This document shows positions 1 to 10,683 of a stretch of 64,000 bases of DNA, piece after piece. Position 1 is the first letter of the stretch. Every line of letters begins with the position of its first letter. Source of the stretch: Stenocarpella maydis (lineage: Eukaryota; Ascomycota; Sordariomycetes; Diaporthales; Diaporthaceae); the NCBI GenBank assembly GCA_002270565.1, contig NQMI01000067.1, forward strand, positions 1 to 64,000, in the 5' to 3' direction. The position numbers and the translations under genes are program-made. The notes under the pieces are model-generated. The model saw only the letters and a list, made by a program, of their open reading frames with translations, was not told where the DNA came from and searched no databases.

Positions 1-1790
1 ACCTTCTATATAGAAGATCTTTGAAGTCTATATAAAGACTTTGACCTCCTTCTTCTACGCTAGCTTACTTAGATAGGTTTCTATATTATATAACTATTTG
101 CTAATTATTAGCTAATTGGTAGTATATAATTACGAATCAAATAATTCTTGAATATTCTAAAGGGCCTCTAATAAAACTATAAATAAGGCAGTCCTTTCTT
201 AAGAATAAGCAAGTTATCTAGCATAATAACTAAGCAGAAAAATACACACTAATTCAACAAGCATTACCTAATCACTATTTATTACATAATCACTTACCAG
301 GCGATCACGTGACCTCTAAGAAATTTAGCTTCTTAAACTATAGTATTTTTACTCCTTCTTAAGATTACTATTTAAGTAATACTAGTATTTACGGCTACTA
401 AGGGTACCTTATATATCTACTTATAATGGTTCCAATTTATTACTACTAAGAGTACTACTTAATTAATACTAATCCGAATTTCTTATTTAACAGGTGTATA
501 AGATAATAATTTATAAAATAAGCTGTTTAATTAAGTTTAATATACTTTTTAAATCCATTTTTAATAATAAAGCTAATTTACTAGTTCTGTAATATAAGCT
601 TTTAATTATTCTTTTTCTTATTGTAATATTCTTATATAAAGTAGTCTTTCTTATTATAGTTATAATACTTAATATCGTTTTTATTCTTCCTTAGCCATTA
701 TACTTAAAAGGAAATCTTATATAAATATACTTATATAATATTAACTTTCTTTTTATATAGCTAAATTTACTTTTAAAACTCCCTTAAAATAATAAGACTT
801 TTGACTAAATCTATCCATATAATATATTTAAACTCTTTTTATAAATAATGTATATCTTATACCTTTAGCCTTCTTGTAATGCTTTATATTATTATAATAA
901 TCAAAAGAGCTGAAACTATTATTACTGTATATATACATAAATAATAATTATAAATATAAATCTCTTTTCTTTATTATAATTAAGTTGTTTTAAAAGGTAC
1001 TTTAAGTTTAAAAGACTAAATAAATGAAGAAAATATATAAGGTAATTTAAGTAATAGAGTAGTGTTTTTTACTAATTAATTTTAATAAAGAAAGCTTAAA
1101 TTAAAAGAAGTAAAGGTAATAAATATTTAGTATTAGTGAGATATATAATAGATATATTTAGTACTATAGCATATTAATAAAGCATTAGGCTAGCTATTAT
1201 GTAATAATAAATATAAGGGCTATAGGTTTAACTCCCGCTAGTATCTTTTTTTATTTATTCATAAAGGGGGAGGTTACTATCTTTTTAGAAGCCTTGGGTA
1301 CTTAATTAGTAATAGCTATACTTATTAGTTTAGAGGCAACTTAAATAACTAAGCATAAGTAAGCTCTTATTTAGCTCTAACCCTAGTAGGTTTTTATAAA
1401 GGCGTAGTATCCCTTAATTTCTCTTTATAGGATAGCTAGATATAGGTATTACTAGCTGCTATAGAATGGCTACGTTACTTAGGTATTAGGGCCTAAACTT
1501 CCCTATTAGAAGAATAGTACCTAATTAACCTATGGATCTACTTTAGGGCCTACTTTAAAATCTTAGACCTTCTCTCTAATAATAGTTATATTAAAAGTCT
1601 GACTTAGTAGAGGACTTATTAAACGGCATAAGAATCCATAATAGATATATTTAAGCGACTTATTTATACTATAGAGATTCTGGCTAAAGGCAAGGAGGAA
1701 ATTGAGGAGAATAAAGAAGATGCATAGGCGCTGCGTGTGTGTACTTGTAAGAGTTGATTTGTTAGAGGCATCAGACAAATTAAGCGACAA
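1..1790. repeat. AT-rich, RIP-like degenerate repeat tract
   Basis: This stretch is made mostly of A and T, with very frequent TA steps and stop codons in all frames. That is the signature expected of repeats mutated by RIP (CpA to TpA on either strand). No intact coding frame, terminal repeat or target duplication could be found. The last 500 bases are slightly richer in G and C and could be a less degraded transposon piece, but I do not recognise a domain. The boundary with normal-composition DNA near 1790 is abrupt. Confidence 0.6.
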
Positions 1791-2014
1791 GTGACAAGGG
1801 GGGCCTAGTCTCGTTTGTCAGACACAGCAGCACGTGATTGTCATCCTGATCTGTCATTTAAGCTTGTCGCGCTGCCCATTTTCTTGCACCATGTAAACAT
1901 GGGAACGCACTCATCCGTTTCACCCAGACTCACCCGAAATTCTTGCTCTCAAAAATCTCATGTCACGCGCAGTCAAGCCAGGCCTAGTTGTGGATTCAAG
2001 TTCCTTCCTACGTC

Positions 2015-3724
2015 ATGGAGGCAGCAGATAACAGCAGCGGAGGTAAGCCAAGACCAGCATCTCGCAGTAGAAGTTGCAGACACAAAGCTAATGCCTGGTG
2101 CAGGGCGCAGTTTTCAGTTCATTTCGATACAAAATCCGGAAGAGGCAAAGGATGCCGGCAAAAGACGCCTTGCTCGATCGCACGCTGTCAGACAAGCCCT
2201 ACGGAATAGACGAAGACCCGAGGAGGATATGCCCAGGGCTCATGCCGTCTCATCGGGCCAAACACTAAGGCCCTGGTCAGCCTTCATCTCCCCGTCAGTT
2301 TATGGTCCTTTCGAGACTCTTTTTGGGGACTCACCAAGGCTGAGAGCCCTTCTGATTCACGGTAAGCACTTTCGTCGCCTGATACGCCCTGGGCTTATAC
2401 TGGTTATGTAGGTGCCGCCAGACACGCCGCGGAGCCCGTGTTCAGCGTTGCAGACCCGGTCCTATTCCAGGACTTCGGCTCCGTCTTCCGTACTGACCTT
2501 GACGACCCAGCCCTGCTGAATGCCGTCATGCTCACCTTTGCGTTAGCGGTGACCGGCGGGAACATGGACAACGAGTGCGTTGGCTACCAGAACCAGACTC
2601 TGGCCGCCGTTCGTGAAAGAATGAGCTCTCCCGAGGCGGCGTTATCGCTGCCTACACTAGGCGCTATCTTGCTTCTTGGCGGAGTGGAGGTCCGTGGAAG
2701 CCGAAACGGCCCAAAGGGTCATTTCATAGCTAACTCGCAGCAATTGGTTAGGCTCGACTAGGCATGCGATGGCAAGTCCAGCTCCATATGAGTGCGATAC
2801 GACGACTGCTGGACATTGGCCAGTCTAGAACCATCTATCTAACTGACGGGATCAAGCGAGCCATATTCTGGTGAGTCGTCTTTTCTCCAACATGCCTGTG
2901 CGCTGAGCCAGAAATCGCTTATCATGATTCCTGATGCTCCGGATAGGCAAGATCTGAACTCATCCATCATGACTGGATCGGACCGCATCGTGGACCACAC
3001 GACCTTTGGCGAGCTGCAGTGGAGGCGGGACCCTTTTGTTTTTGGCTTCTTCGTTCTCGCGCCGGGGTTTCGGGAACGGGCCAACTTGTTCCCAGAGGAC
3101 TTCATCGAGGTCCTCAAGGACATTCATGCGCTGCAGTGCGTCCAAGACCTCCCCGGCTATTCCTGCCAGAACCCGATCGAAATGCTCCGCGTCGACAATC
3201 ACCAGGCGTCCATCGGGTCCAGGCTCGTGAACTTGCCTAAGCTTTCTCCCATCCTAGAAGCCTGTCATCTAGCTGCGTATCTGAGCGCTTGTATGCTCTG
3301 CTCCAAGGTTTGGCGCCACTCCGTAATACCTGTACGTGACCCACCCCGAGCATCTGTCTTCTTCCAGGACGAGATGGGACTATCGGTCGCACTATACTGA
3401 TCCCGGTGGGAACAGTCTTACGTGTCAAAGCACCTATTGCACAGCCTACAACAGTCAGATGAGGATCTGTTCTGGAATGATGATCCGGATCTGCTGATCT
3501 GGATGCTTCACTTGGGCGGATCATTCTCCCCCAAGGGGATAATACGCTCGGCGTACAAGCGGCTCCTGCAAAGAAACTATGAGTCACAGCGATTTGGACG
3601 AAATTATGATTCCTCTGCAGACTTAATTAAGGTTATGAGGCAATTTATTTGGTCGGAAAAGGCGTACCGCTCGCAGTTTGACGAGTTCTGGACAGAGATC
3701 CATACAGTTGCACGAGACGACTGA
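2015..3724 (+). CDS. Fungal-specific transcription-factor-domain protein, six exons
   Basis: Exons are 2015-2042, 2104-2361, 2412-2693, 2762-2870, 2947-3331 and 3416-3724. All five introns are GT-AG and 50-84 bases, and the splice phases agree, giving 456 residues. The N-terminus carries FQFISIQNPEEAKDAGKRR followed by a basic RSHAVRQALRNRRR stretch, then PFETLF. The middle has AILLLGGVEVR and RRLLDIG, and then FWQDLNSS. This order is typical of the large ascomycete family with the 'fungal-specific transcription factor' middle homology region but without a visible Zn2Cys6 cluster. Such proteins are presumed nuclear regulators, and no target can be read from the sequence. The gene is a 1.7-kb island of normal GC content between RIP-degraded tracts, yet it has no internal stop after splicing. 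ATG 2015 was chosen because it splices in phase onto the conserved block. Function is family inference only. Confidence 0.75.
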
Positions 3725-3829
3725 TGATGATGCAGCTGTCAGTAGTTTTGCGATATCGCGCCCTTCTACTGCCAAGGTTTGGATTCTCAGAGACAGGGAG
3801 GCAGCGGAATAGCCAGACGACAAAATACT

Positions 3830-4317
3830 AAATTAAGTTAAAGCTGGATTTAATAAAAAGTCTTTAATTTTAAGTATAAAAGACAAAACCTCTAAGGTTT
3901 GATACTATTATTAGAATTTATTAGAACTTCTAAAAAATAAGGTCTATATTTATAAATTGAAAAGTAAATAAAGTATTATAACCTATTTATTTTTCAATCA
4001 AAATGTTATATTAAGTAACGTATTTTATAAAAGTATAACTTAGTCTCTAGTTTATATAAATATTTGCAATAGGTAAAGAGATAAACTATAAAAAGCTAAA
4101 AGCTAAAATGAACTTTAACTAAAATATATAACTTGTAGAATATATAAAAATAAGATTATACTAATATAAGAAGAGGTTAAAGGTAAATTTGTAAAGCAGA
4201 ATAAATTACTTATAATGATTCAGAATATACTGAGGAACAGCTTTAAATAAACTTTAAAAATATTTATATATAAGCAGCATTAAGTCTATAATTGCTTCTT
4301 AAAGAAACAGTGGGTTA
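3830..4317. repeat. AT-rich degenerate tract
   Basis: AT-rich, stop-dense sequence between the transcription-factor-like gene and the transposon that begins at 4318. No coding potential or repeat structure was recognised. It ends with the TA dinucleotide at 4316-4317 that forms the left target duplication of that transposon. Confidence 0.5.
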
Positions 4318-4365
4318 ACATCGTCGCCCCGGCTTCCGGCCGGGCCCCCCTTCCGGCCGCCCTAT
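4318..4365 (+). repeat. Left terminal inverted repeat of the Fot/pogo-like element
   Basis: About 45 bases, starting ACATCGTCGCCCC and ending near GGCCGCCCTA, that recur in inverted form at 6065-6112 with a few mismatches (for example CATCG versus CATCA). It is the most GC-rich stretch for kilobases on either side. Confidence 0.85.
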
Positions 4366-6064
4366 AACTGCATACGTATACGAATGCATCTATACCCACC
4401 CTTTAGGAAAACTTAAATATCTTAATAAGGGACTTTTTTCTTCTTACTAAACTTTATATATATGTTAATTAGATAATTATAAAGTAATATTTAGAAGCAG
4501 AAGTTTATAATGCTATTATTATAATTAAAGATAGTATATTTATTAGATGGGCCTTTAAAATCTAGTATATCTCTTGCGCTGTATTATTTAATTGGCTTAA
4601 TAGTAAATTAAGCTAATAAGAGGCTTCTTTTTAACCTTTAAGAGGATTTATTAGCTTTATTTATAATAAATTAGAGTTATTTAGGGCTTACCTTTACCTA
4701 ATATAATCTATAGTGTTTAGTAGCTTGCTTAGCCTTCCTAAATAAAGACTACCCTCCCTTTAGAAGGACTTGGCTTAGGGCTTCCTTTTTTATTACCTGG
4801 AGCTCTAATTAGAGAAGAATTAGTATATTAAAGCCTTAAGGATTTAAGTAGCTAATAGAAAGAATATTGAGTCTTGGTTTAACCTCCTCTAGCTACCTAT
4901 TATTAAATCTATTAAACTAGCTAACTATTAGAATATTAATGAGTAGAATTATGGAGGCTTGCTTAGAGTAAGCCCTTGTTTTTAGCTATATAAAGGGAGG
5001 CCTAATTACTTAATTGGATTATAATATCTAAGTATAAACCTCCTTCTTAGAGTATATTAATGCTTAAAAGGGGGTATTAGTTTTATTAATTATTTTTAAA
5101 GGGAAAAGTATATAGTAATAATAGTTCCTTATAGCTATAAAGAAGGGGCGGATAGAGGAAGAAACATCTATCATATAGCTAAGGAAGGTCTTAATTCCTT
5201 AGATAGACATAATTAACTTAAATAAGTAGCATTTATTAGTAATAAATAGCTATTATACCTATACTACTATAAATTTTATATAGGAATAGTTCTAATATAA
5301 AATCTATATAGTCTTCTTATTAGTATATATAATATATGTTTTGTAGCTTTTAGATATGGCTATATTTAGCTTACTTAAGTAGGTATTTTAGAAATACTTA
5401 TACCTTCTTAAAGCTTATGATATATTAATGATCATAGCTAAACGGAGATTCCTTTATTATTATTATAAGGCTTGAGGAGAGGTATTCATAGTAGCAAATA
5501 TTTGTTCTAGGTAGAGAAAAATAGCATTGTGGCTAGTTAATTAAGTAAGAGTATTATTAGGCAATTATATTCTTAAAAACCGATAGATAGAGATTGATTT
5601 TAAAGAATCTACTATTAGGAATAGCTTTATTAATGAAAATGGAGTATATAGGTCCAAATTTTAGCTTTTAGATATTATATTTAAGATACTTAAGTAATTA
5701 TAAGAGTTAAGGTTTATAATAGCTAATTATGCCTGCTAGAAATACTTAAGCCCTGTATAATAAGCACTTTTTAGAAGAATTTTTAAGGGATATAATAAGA
5801 AAGAGTTTAACTTAGTGATATCCTTAAAAAGAATGAGGAGCTATAGGATAAAATTAAGGCCTATATAAAGATCTAAAGGAAGAAGGTCTAAATTAACCCA
5901 AATGAGACTTTTACTAATATTGAGGTTATTTGGAGGGCATAAATTGAGGCTGGGGCTGTATTGCCTGATAGCGATGATTCTAATGATTCCTTAATACTAA
6001 TAGAAGAGGGTTTAGTAATAGTGTAGCGGGAAATTGATGTTGGGAATAGTGGCATGGTGGGTGG

Positions 6065-6112
6065 GTAGGGCGGCTGGAAGGGGGGCCCGGCCGGAAGCCG
6101 GGGCGATGATGT
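6065..6112 (-). repeat. Right terminal inverted repeat of the Fot/pogo-like element
   Basis: Inverted partner of the repeat at 4318-4365, ending GGGGCGATGATGT and followed by the TA target duplication at 6113-6114. Confidence 0.85.
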
Positions 6113-6190
6113 TATATAATGTGGTAAGGAAATAGGTGTTGAAATCATCATAAGCTATGGTAATCTGTTCAAATATCTGTATCCATTCTG

Positions 6191-7567
6191 TTACCCAGCA
6201 TGGCTTAAGATAATCTTCTTAATGGTTCCCAGAGCGTCCAAGATCTCATTCTCCTTCTTAATCTCAATAGAGCGATTTTTATACTTTGGCTCACTTAACA
6301 CCTTGTCTATCGCCTCGGCCAGAGCTGCTTGCGTAGGCCTCTGTGTCTTTAGGTCGATAGCAACACCGCAGTGCTCGGCCCGTGCACTTACATCAGCCTT
6401 GTCCAGTTTAGTACCTGCCAGCACCATCGGCACGCCGTGGACTACGCCGTGCGAATAAGTACCGAAGCCCGCGTTGGAAACAAATACGTCAGCTTTCTGC
6501 AGTATGGCGTCGTAGGAGAAGTAGTCAAGGACCCGCACGTTTGCGCCGACTTTAACATCGGCTGGCAGCGTTTTGCCGCGGGATCCCAGGGTGGCAATGA
6601 CGATGAGGTCGCTGCGGGAGTCAAGCGCACGGAGGGTTGGGATCAGGAGCTCCGTATAGTCGACCGTTACGGTGCCTTGGGTAACAAAAACGACTTTCTT
6701 CCGGTCGGTTGACGCGACCGACAGTCTAGCGTTGGCCTCGATCTCAGCCCACCAGGGTGGATATTCAAGGTCTGGCCTAATGGGCTTCACTGGTAGGGTC
6801 CCAATGAATTTGATCTTGGGGTTGAGGTCGGAGCGGCTGAATTCCATGCTCAGGCTATAGGGCAAGAGTGTTATTTCGCCAATGTTCATAAGCGTGTCGA
6901 AGTAGAACTCTGTGACGTCCTTGGTTGCACCAAGTGTCTTGTACATGTTGCTGGCGTAGTGGTTGAGTGTAGTGGACTTGGAGATGAGAGAATCCCACAT
7001 TTCCTTGACCATGGTCCGCTCCCTGTCGCTGCTTGCGGGTGGCAGGGCTGGGCCGATGGGAAACACGTCGCGGCTCTGCGCAAAATTGATCGTTGTGTGG
7101 AAGTTGATTATCTTAGGTAGTTGATCGTAGCTCTTGGGCAAGGGTGCTCCATAGTAATACGGAAGAATGGAGCTTGCCATGGCCTCATGGAAGATAATGA
7201 CCTGGCGTCCGGGATTCTCATCCCGGACCCTCTCGAGCGTGGCCCTGAGCAACGGGAACCCCGTTGCCGTCGATTTCAAGAACACTTCCTTCAGTGCGAA
7301 AAGGAAGCTGTCCATACCATCAAGCGTAGATACGCCTTCCAACCACTCGGGGGTGATGAAGTTGAAGGTATTCTCAATGTATTCGACACCACTTTCCCTG
7401 ATTGGGCCCTCGAAATTGGAACCGCTAACGAAGTAGACCTTGAATCCGTGCTCAACCAGATAGCTTGTGATATGGATCATGCCGCTGTTATGCCCATATG
7501 CAGGATATGCCACTGCTAGAATGATGGGCTTCGCCTTCCGGGTTATTAGGCTGGCTTCATCACCCAT
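6191..7567 (-). CDS. Family-1 (UDP-) glycosyltransferase
   Basis: A single-exon gene of 458 residues. It predicts a cytosolic enzyme moving a sugar from a nucleotide donor to a small-molecule acceptor, as in the fungal UGT/MGT group. The N-terminal half opens with IILAVAYPAYGHNSGMIH, the usual acceptor-side Rossmann start with its conserved His. The C-terminal half has VVFVTQGTV and, near residues 365-385, NAGFGTYSHGVVHGVPMV followed by DKADVSARAEHCG; this matches the donor-binding signature in outline, although the classical second-His/Gly segment is diverged. An in-frame ATG 49 codons upstream (7714) exists, but that extension is unlike the family, so ATG 7567 is preferred. The gene stands alone between AT-rich tracts, with the transposon end just beyond its stop. 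A role in decorating a polyketide from this region is possible but unproven. Confidence 0.85.
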   Translation of the reverse strand: MGDEASLITRKAKPIILAVAYPAYGHNSGMIHITSYLVEHGFKVYFVSGSNFEGPIRESGVEYIENTFNFITPEWLEGVSTLDGMDSFLFALKEVFLKSTATGFPLLRATLERVRDENPGRQVIIFHEAMASSILPYYYGAPLPKSYDQLPKIINFHTTINFAQSRDVFPIGPALPPASSDRERTMVKEMWDSLISKSTTLNHYASNMYKTLGATKDVTEFYFDTLMNIGEITLLPYSLSMEFSRSDLNPKIKFIGTLPVKPIRPDLEYPPWWAEIEANARLSVASTDRKKVVFVTQGTVTVDYTELLIPTLRALDSRSDLIVIATLGSRGKTLPADVKVGANVRVLDYFSYDAILQKADVFVSNAGFGTYSHGVVHGVPMVLAGTKLDKADVSARAEHCGVAIDLKTQRPTQAALAEAIDKVLSEPKYKNRSIEIKKENEILDALGTIKKIILSHAG

Positions 7568-7969
7568 CTTATGTTGGTGGCGGTCGCAATGGTATGAAAA
7601 GATATAGGTAAAGTCACTGCCCACAGCTGCCCTGAAATCGTTGGTCCAGAAACTACAAGGTCGTCCTGATGAAGGGGGGCGTAAAGACAATAAATATATT
7701 GGCCGGAAAAGCATGCCGAGGCGTTACACTCCGTATCCTGCCTGAAATTACACTTCAATTGATCGGGACAAAGTTCCCACCGAACCTGACCAGACCAGGT
7801 TCAAAACCGCATTACTGGTCATCATCAGGCCAGAAAATGGAATAAGATACACATGTGGTTTGACAATGACTTCATCTTCCTAGGAGGGTTGAGCCGATGG
7901 CGCAACGGAAATGGCGCAATATGTGGTTGGACAAATAGCTGTTATAAGACGGCTTCAGTATTCCTGATA

Positions 7970-8870
7970 TTTCTTTTCTCATATCTGATGAATGTTTAGT
8001 CTACATAATTAATATAAGTAGCCCCTATTCCAGTCACTGTCCATTACAACCATCTATAGCAAGTACTACCTAATCTTATAAGTATTTATTACTTATTACT
8101 ATAGTAACTAATTCTTCTTATATAAGTTTTAAGCACTAATAAGTAAGCTACTATCTAATGTTAATAATCATAGCATATATATAAGCTATAAATTATTAAT
8201 TAATATTTCCTATATAATATATATCTTGCTAAAACCCTTAAACTAAGCCTGATTTAGATATAATCTTTAGGATTTACTTATTGATACATAATTAATTTAA
8301 ATATTTCATTTTAAGACAATTACATTTTAAGAAAAGAAATATATAAAAAAGAAATATAAAGAAAACCCTTATTTAAAACTACTAATAGTATTATATTATT
8401 TTTATAATGATTTTAAAACCTTTTATTTTATTTCATTTTAAGATCTTTAATTTTATTTGAATTTGAGTTTACAAAAAGATTTAGAGTTAAATCAATTATA
8501 TCTTAATAAATAAATCCTAAACATTATATTTAAATTAAATTCAATTTTAGCGTTTTAGTAAGGTATATATAAATGTTTACTTATTTAAGTAGCTTACTTA
8601 TTAGAACCTAATATTATAAAAACTATATATTATTAATTTTTTATTATGTATTTTATTAAGAGATAGTAAATATTAATTAGTAACGAATTAAATCATTTTT
8701 AAATAAAATACTTATATTAGAAAAGAATATATCATTAAATATTAAAAGTCGTAGTTACTATTAAATTATTAAACAATTACATTATTTATTAGGAAAGTTG
8801 AAGTTAATGATCTTTTGCAAATTAACTTTTAACCCTGGATAAAGAGTATAAGCAGAATGTATATCGGGGT
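7970..8870. repeat. AT-rich degenerate tract with a MITE-end fragment
   Basis: Stop-dense AT-rich sequence with no coding signal. At about 8226-8252 it holds TGCTAAAACCCTTAAACTAA, which closely matches the inner end of the inverted repeat of the MITE-like element near 37480. A decayed copy of that element probably lies here. Confidence 0.5.
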
Positions 8871-9640
8871 GCACCTTCTCTTTTGGAACTTTGCCGCCCT
8901 CGCTGCTACCTTGCTACCGTTGCCACTACAATTCTTCAAGCCCCCCCATTCGTAAGCCGCGTCAGTCGCGCCAGGGAACCCCGGTGAGTCAGACGGTGAG
9001 GTTTTACCTTTTTGGGAAGAAGAGATATCTCCGAAAATGGTTTAGCATGGATCATACACTAGCTCCTAAGTTCCGATCGTGTGTACGAATTCCCTGATCC
9101 AATCAGAGCTTGGCTTGGGAAGGTCGCAGACTTCGAACGACATGCCATTTCTGGTTCCCAGGTGAGGTAAGGTGAGAGAGTAGTGGTTTAATCACCCTGT
9201 TGGTAATTTCGCTAACCTGAGTGCTATTATCAACTGTACTGTGGGTTTGGTCCCACTTTTGGCACACGATCGGAGCCAAGCAGCTCGGACAGTCGAGAGA
9301 CTATCTATGGAGGTGATGAGCAGAATCCTCCACGCCCCCGTGACTTTTCAGATTGGTTGGACAACAAACATGCTACCTGTTGGACAAATGGTAAGTGAAT
9401 CCCAGTTTCGGAAGCCCGGCATAGCTCAACAAAGCTTTACAACTCCTTGTTAGCGAAACCACGGGCTTTACAAAGGGAACGTTGGTGAGGGTCCTGTTGT
9501 AATATCTATCCTCCCGGACCACAAATCCTGAGCTGTCAAAAGTCAGGTGGCTGGTTAGAAGAAGTAAGCACTAGAATTAGCGATGTAGACTACTGCACTA
9601 GAAAAGACCTCACTTTGAATACTCACCTGAAAAGGGGGGA
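8871..9640. other. Non-repetitive intergenic DNA, no gene recognised
   Basis: Composition returns to normal GC content at about 8870. Only short open frames are present (8891-9097 and 9241-9453, plus strand). Neither resembles a known protein nor shows convincing splice extensions. The stretch is taken as the upstream region of the HD-domain gene. Confidence 0.4.
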
Positions 9641-9647
9641 TATATAG
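9641..9647 (+). promoter_or_regulatory. TATA box of the HD-domain gene
   Basis: TATATAG lies 128 bases before the ATG at 9769, in otherwise GC-balanced DNA. The distance leaves room for a 5' leader of roughly 90-100 bases. It is a sequence match only. Confidence 0.5.
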
Positions 9648-9768
9648 ACCCGGAGGAAATCACTGTTTGGCCGTCACCTCTGCTAACTAGCACCGCTATC
9701 AACCAGTCCCTTCTTACGACTCTCTTGAAGCCTGAAGCAAATCAAGCTTCCTTTTGACAACCGCAACT

Positions 9769-10683
9769 ATGGGATTTAGGCTCGCTTGCATCGGTCAAGT
9801 GCTTTTGGCATCCCACGTATGGCCATCCCTTGGCTTCCACCACGTACTTCCACGAGATATCAACCAAAAGCCGACGCAGCTAATTGGCGGTGTCACGGTT
9901 ATCGACACACCTCTGTAAGTCAAAAAATATATGTGGAATACGTTTCTCAGCAAGCAAATCATTAATTCTCTTCCCAACAGGGTGCGCGCCTCCCAAGCAT
10001 TCGCACAGCAAGTTAGCGATACTTTCCTCTATAACCACATCATGCGGACCTGGCTCTTCGGTGCGCTCGTCGTAAACCACAACACCACGCTGAAAGAGAC
10101 TGTCGATCTCGAAGTCCACGCCATCGGCTCGATGCTCCACGACCTCGGTCTTGTGCTCAATGGCTCCTGGATCCGCCAGGACCGCCGCTTCGAAGTCGAC
10201 AGCGCCATTGAGACGACCGACTTCGTTGAGCGCCAAGTCTCAAATGACAACGAGGGCGCCGCCTGGGACCCCAACCGCCTTCAGCTTCTTTTTGACTCGG
10301 TTTTGCTGAGCTCGGAGTACAGGCTCTCCTTGTATAAACAGCTGACCGTGGCTGTATTGGTAACTGGTGTGTTGATTGATCTGATAGGGGTGCCCTCTCT
10401 TGCGGCATATGGTATTACAAGTACGGAGTACTACAACGTCGAGGCGGCATTTCCAAGGCTGAACTTCATTACCGGCACTAACAGAACACTTGTGCAACTC
10501 TGTACGGCTAAGCCGAACTCAACTTATGGTTAGTTGCTCTTCGCGCACTGATGATATATGCGTGATGATATTGGTGCTAATGAATGACGATCCGGGGCAG
10601 ATTCATGGCAGCAGGCTTTCGGAGACGCCTATGTGCCAGGCTATTCCGCAGTTGGCCAACGGATCTTCGACTTCTTTGTCTAG
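9769..10683 (+). CDS. HD-domain metal-dependent hydrolase-like protein, probably secreted
   Basis: Exons 9769-9914, 9981-10528 and 10601-10683 are joined by two GT-AG introns (66 and 72 bases), giving 258 residues. The start at 9769 gives a hydrophobic leader (FRLACIGQVLLASHVWPSLG), suggesting a secretory signal. Mature-part motifs match the fungal HD family related to cyanamide hydratase: YNHIMRTWLFG with His68, then HAIGSMLHDLG with the metal-binding His102-Asp103, then FEVDSAIE. The third exon restores the conserved C-terminus STYDSWQQAFGDAYV, which would be lost if exon 2 were read through to its stop. Family members hydrate or hydrolyse small nitrogen compounds, but many have unknown substrates, so no specific reaction is assigned. 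A TATA box sits 128 bases upstream. Confidence 0.82.

Larger units (their letters stand above)
4318..6112 (+). mobile_element. RIP-degraded Fot/pogo-like (Tc1-mariner class) DNA transposon
   Basis: The element is 1795 bp, flanked by TA on both sides (4316-4317 and 6113-6114). Its ends are inverted repeats of about 45 bp: the left end ACATCGTCGCCCCGGCTTCC matches the reverse complement of the right end with a few mismatches. A TA target duplication and a size near 1.8 kb fit the Fot1/pogo group. The plus strand holds remnants of a pogo-type DDE transposase broken by many TAA/TAG codons: a stretch around 4830-5000 reads like the conserved ISAWF...NMDE.G block, and around 5880-5950 like the C-terminal PN..F.NIE.I.RAQ block. 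The interior is strongly AT-shifted while the GC-rich ends survive. It is dead as an autonomous element. Its right end lies about 80 bp from the glycosyltransferase stop codon. Confidence 0.82.

Noticed and set aside
7568..7714. N-terminal extension of the glycosyltransferase from an upstream ATG
   Set aside because: The 49 extra residues do not resemble the family, and the conserved Rossmann start sits right after the downstream ATG at 7567.
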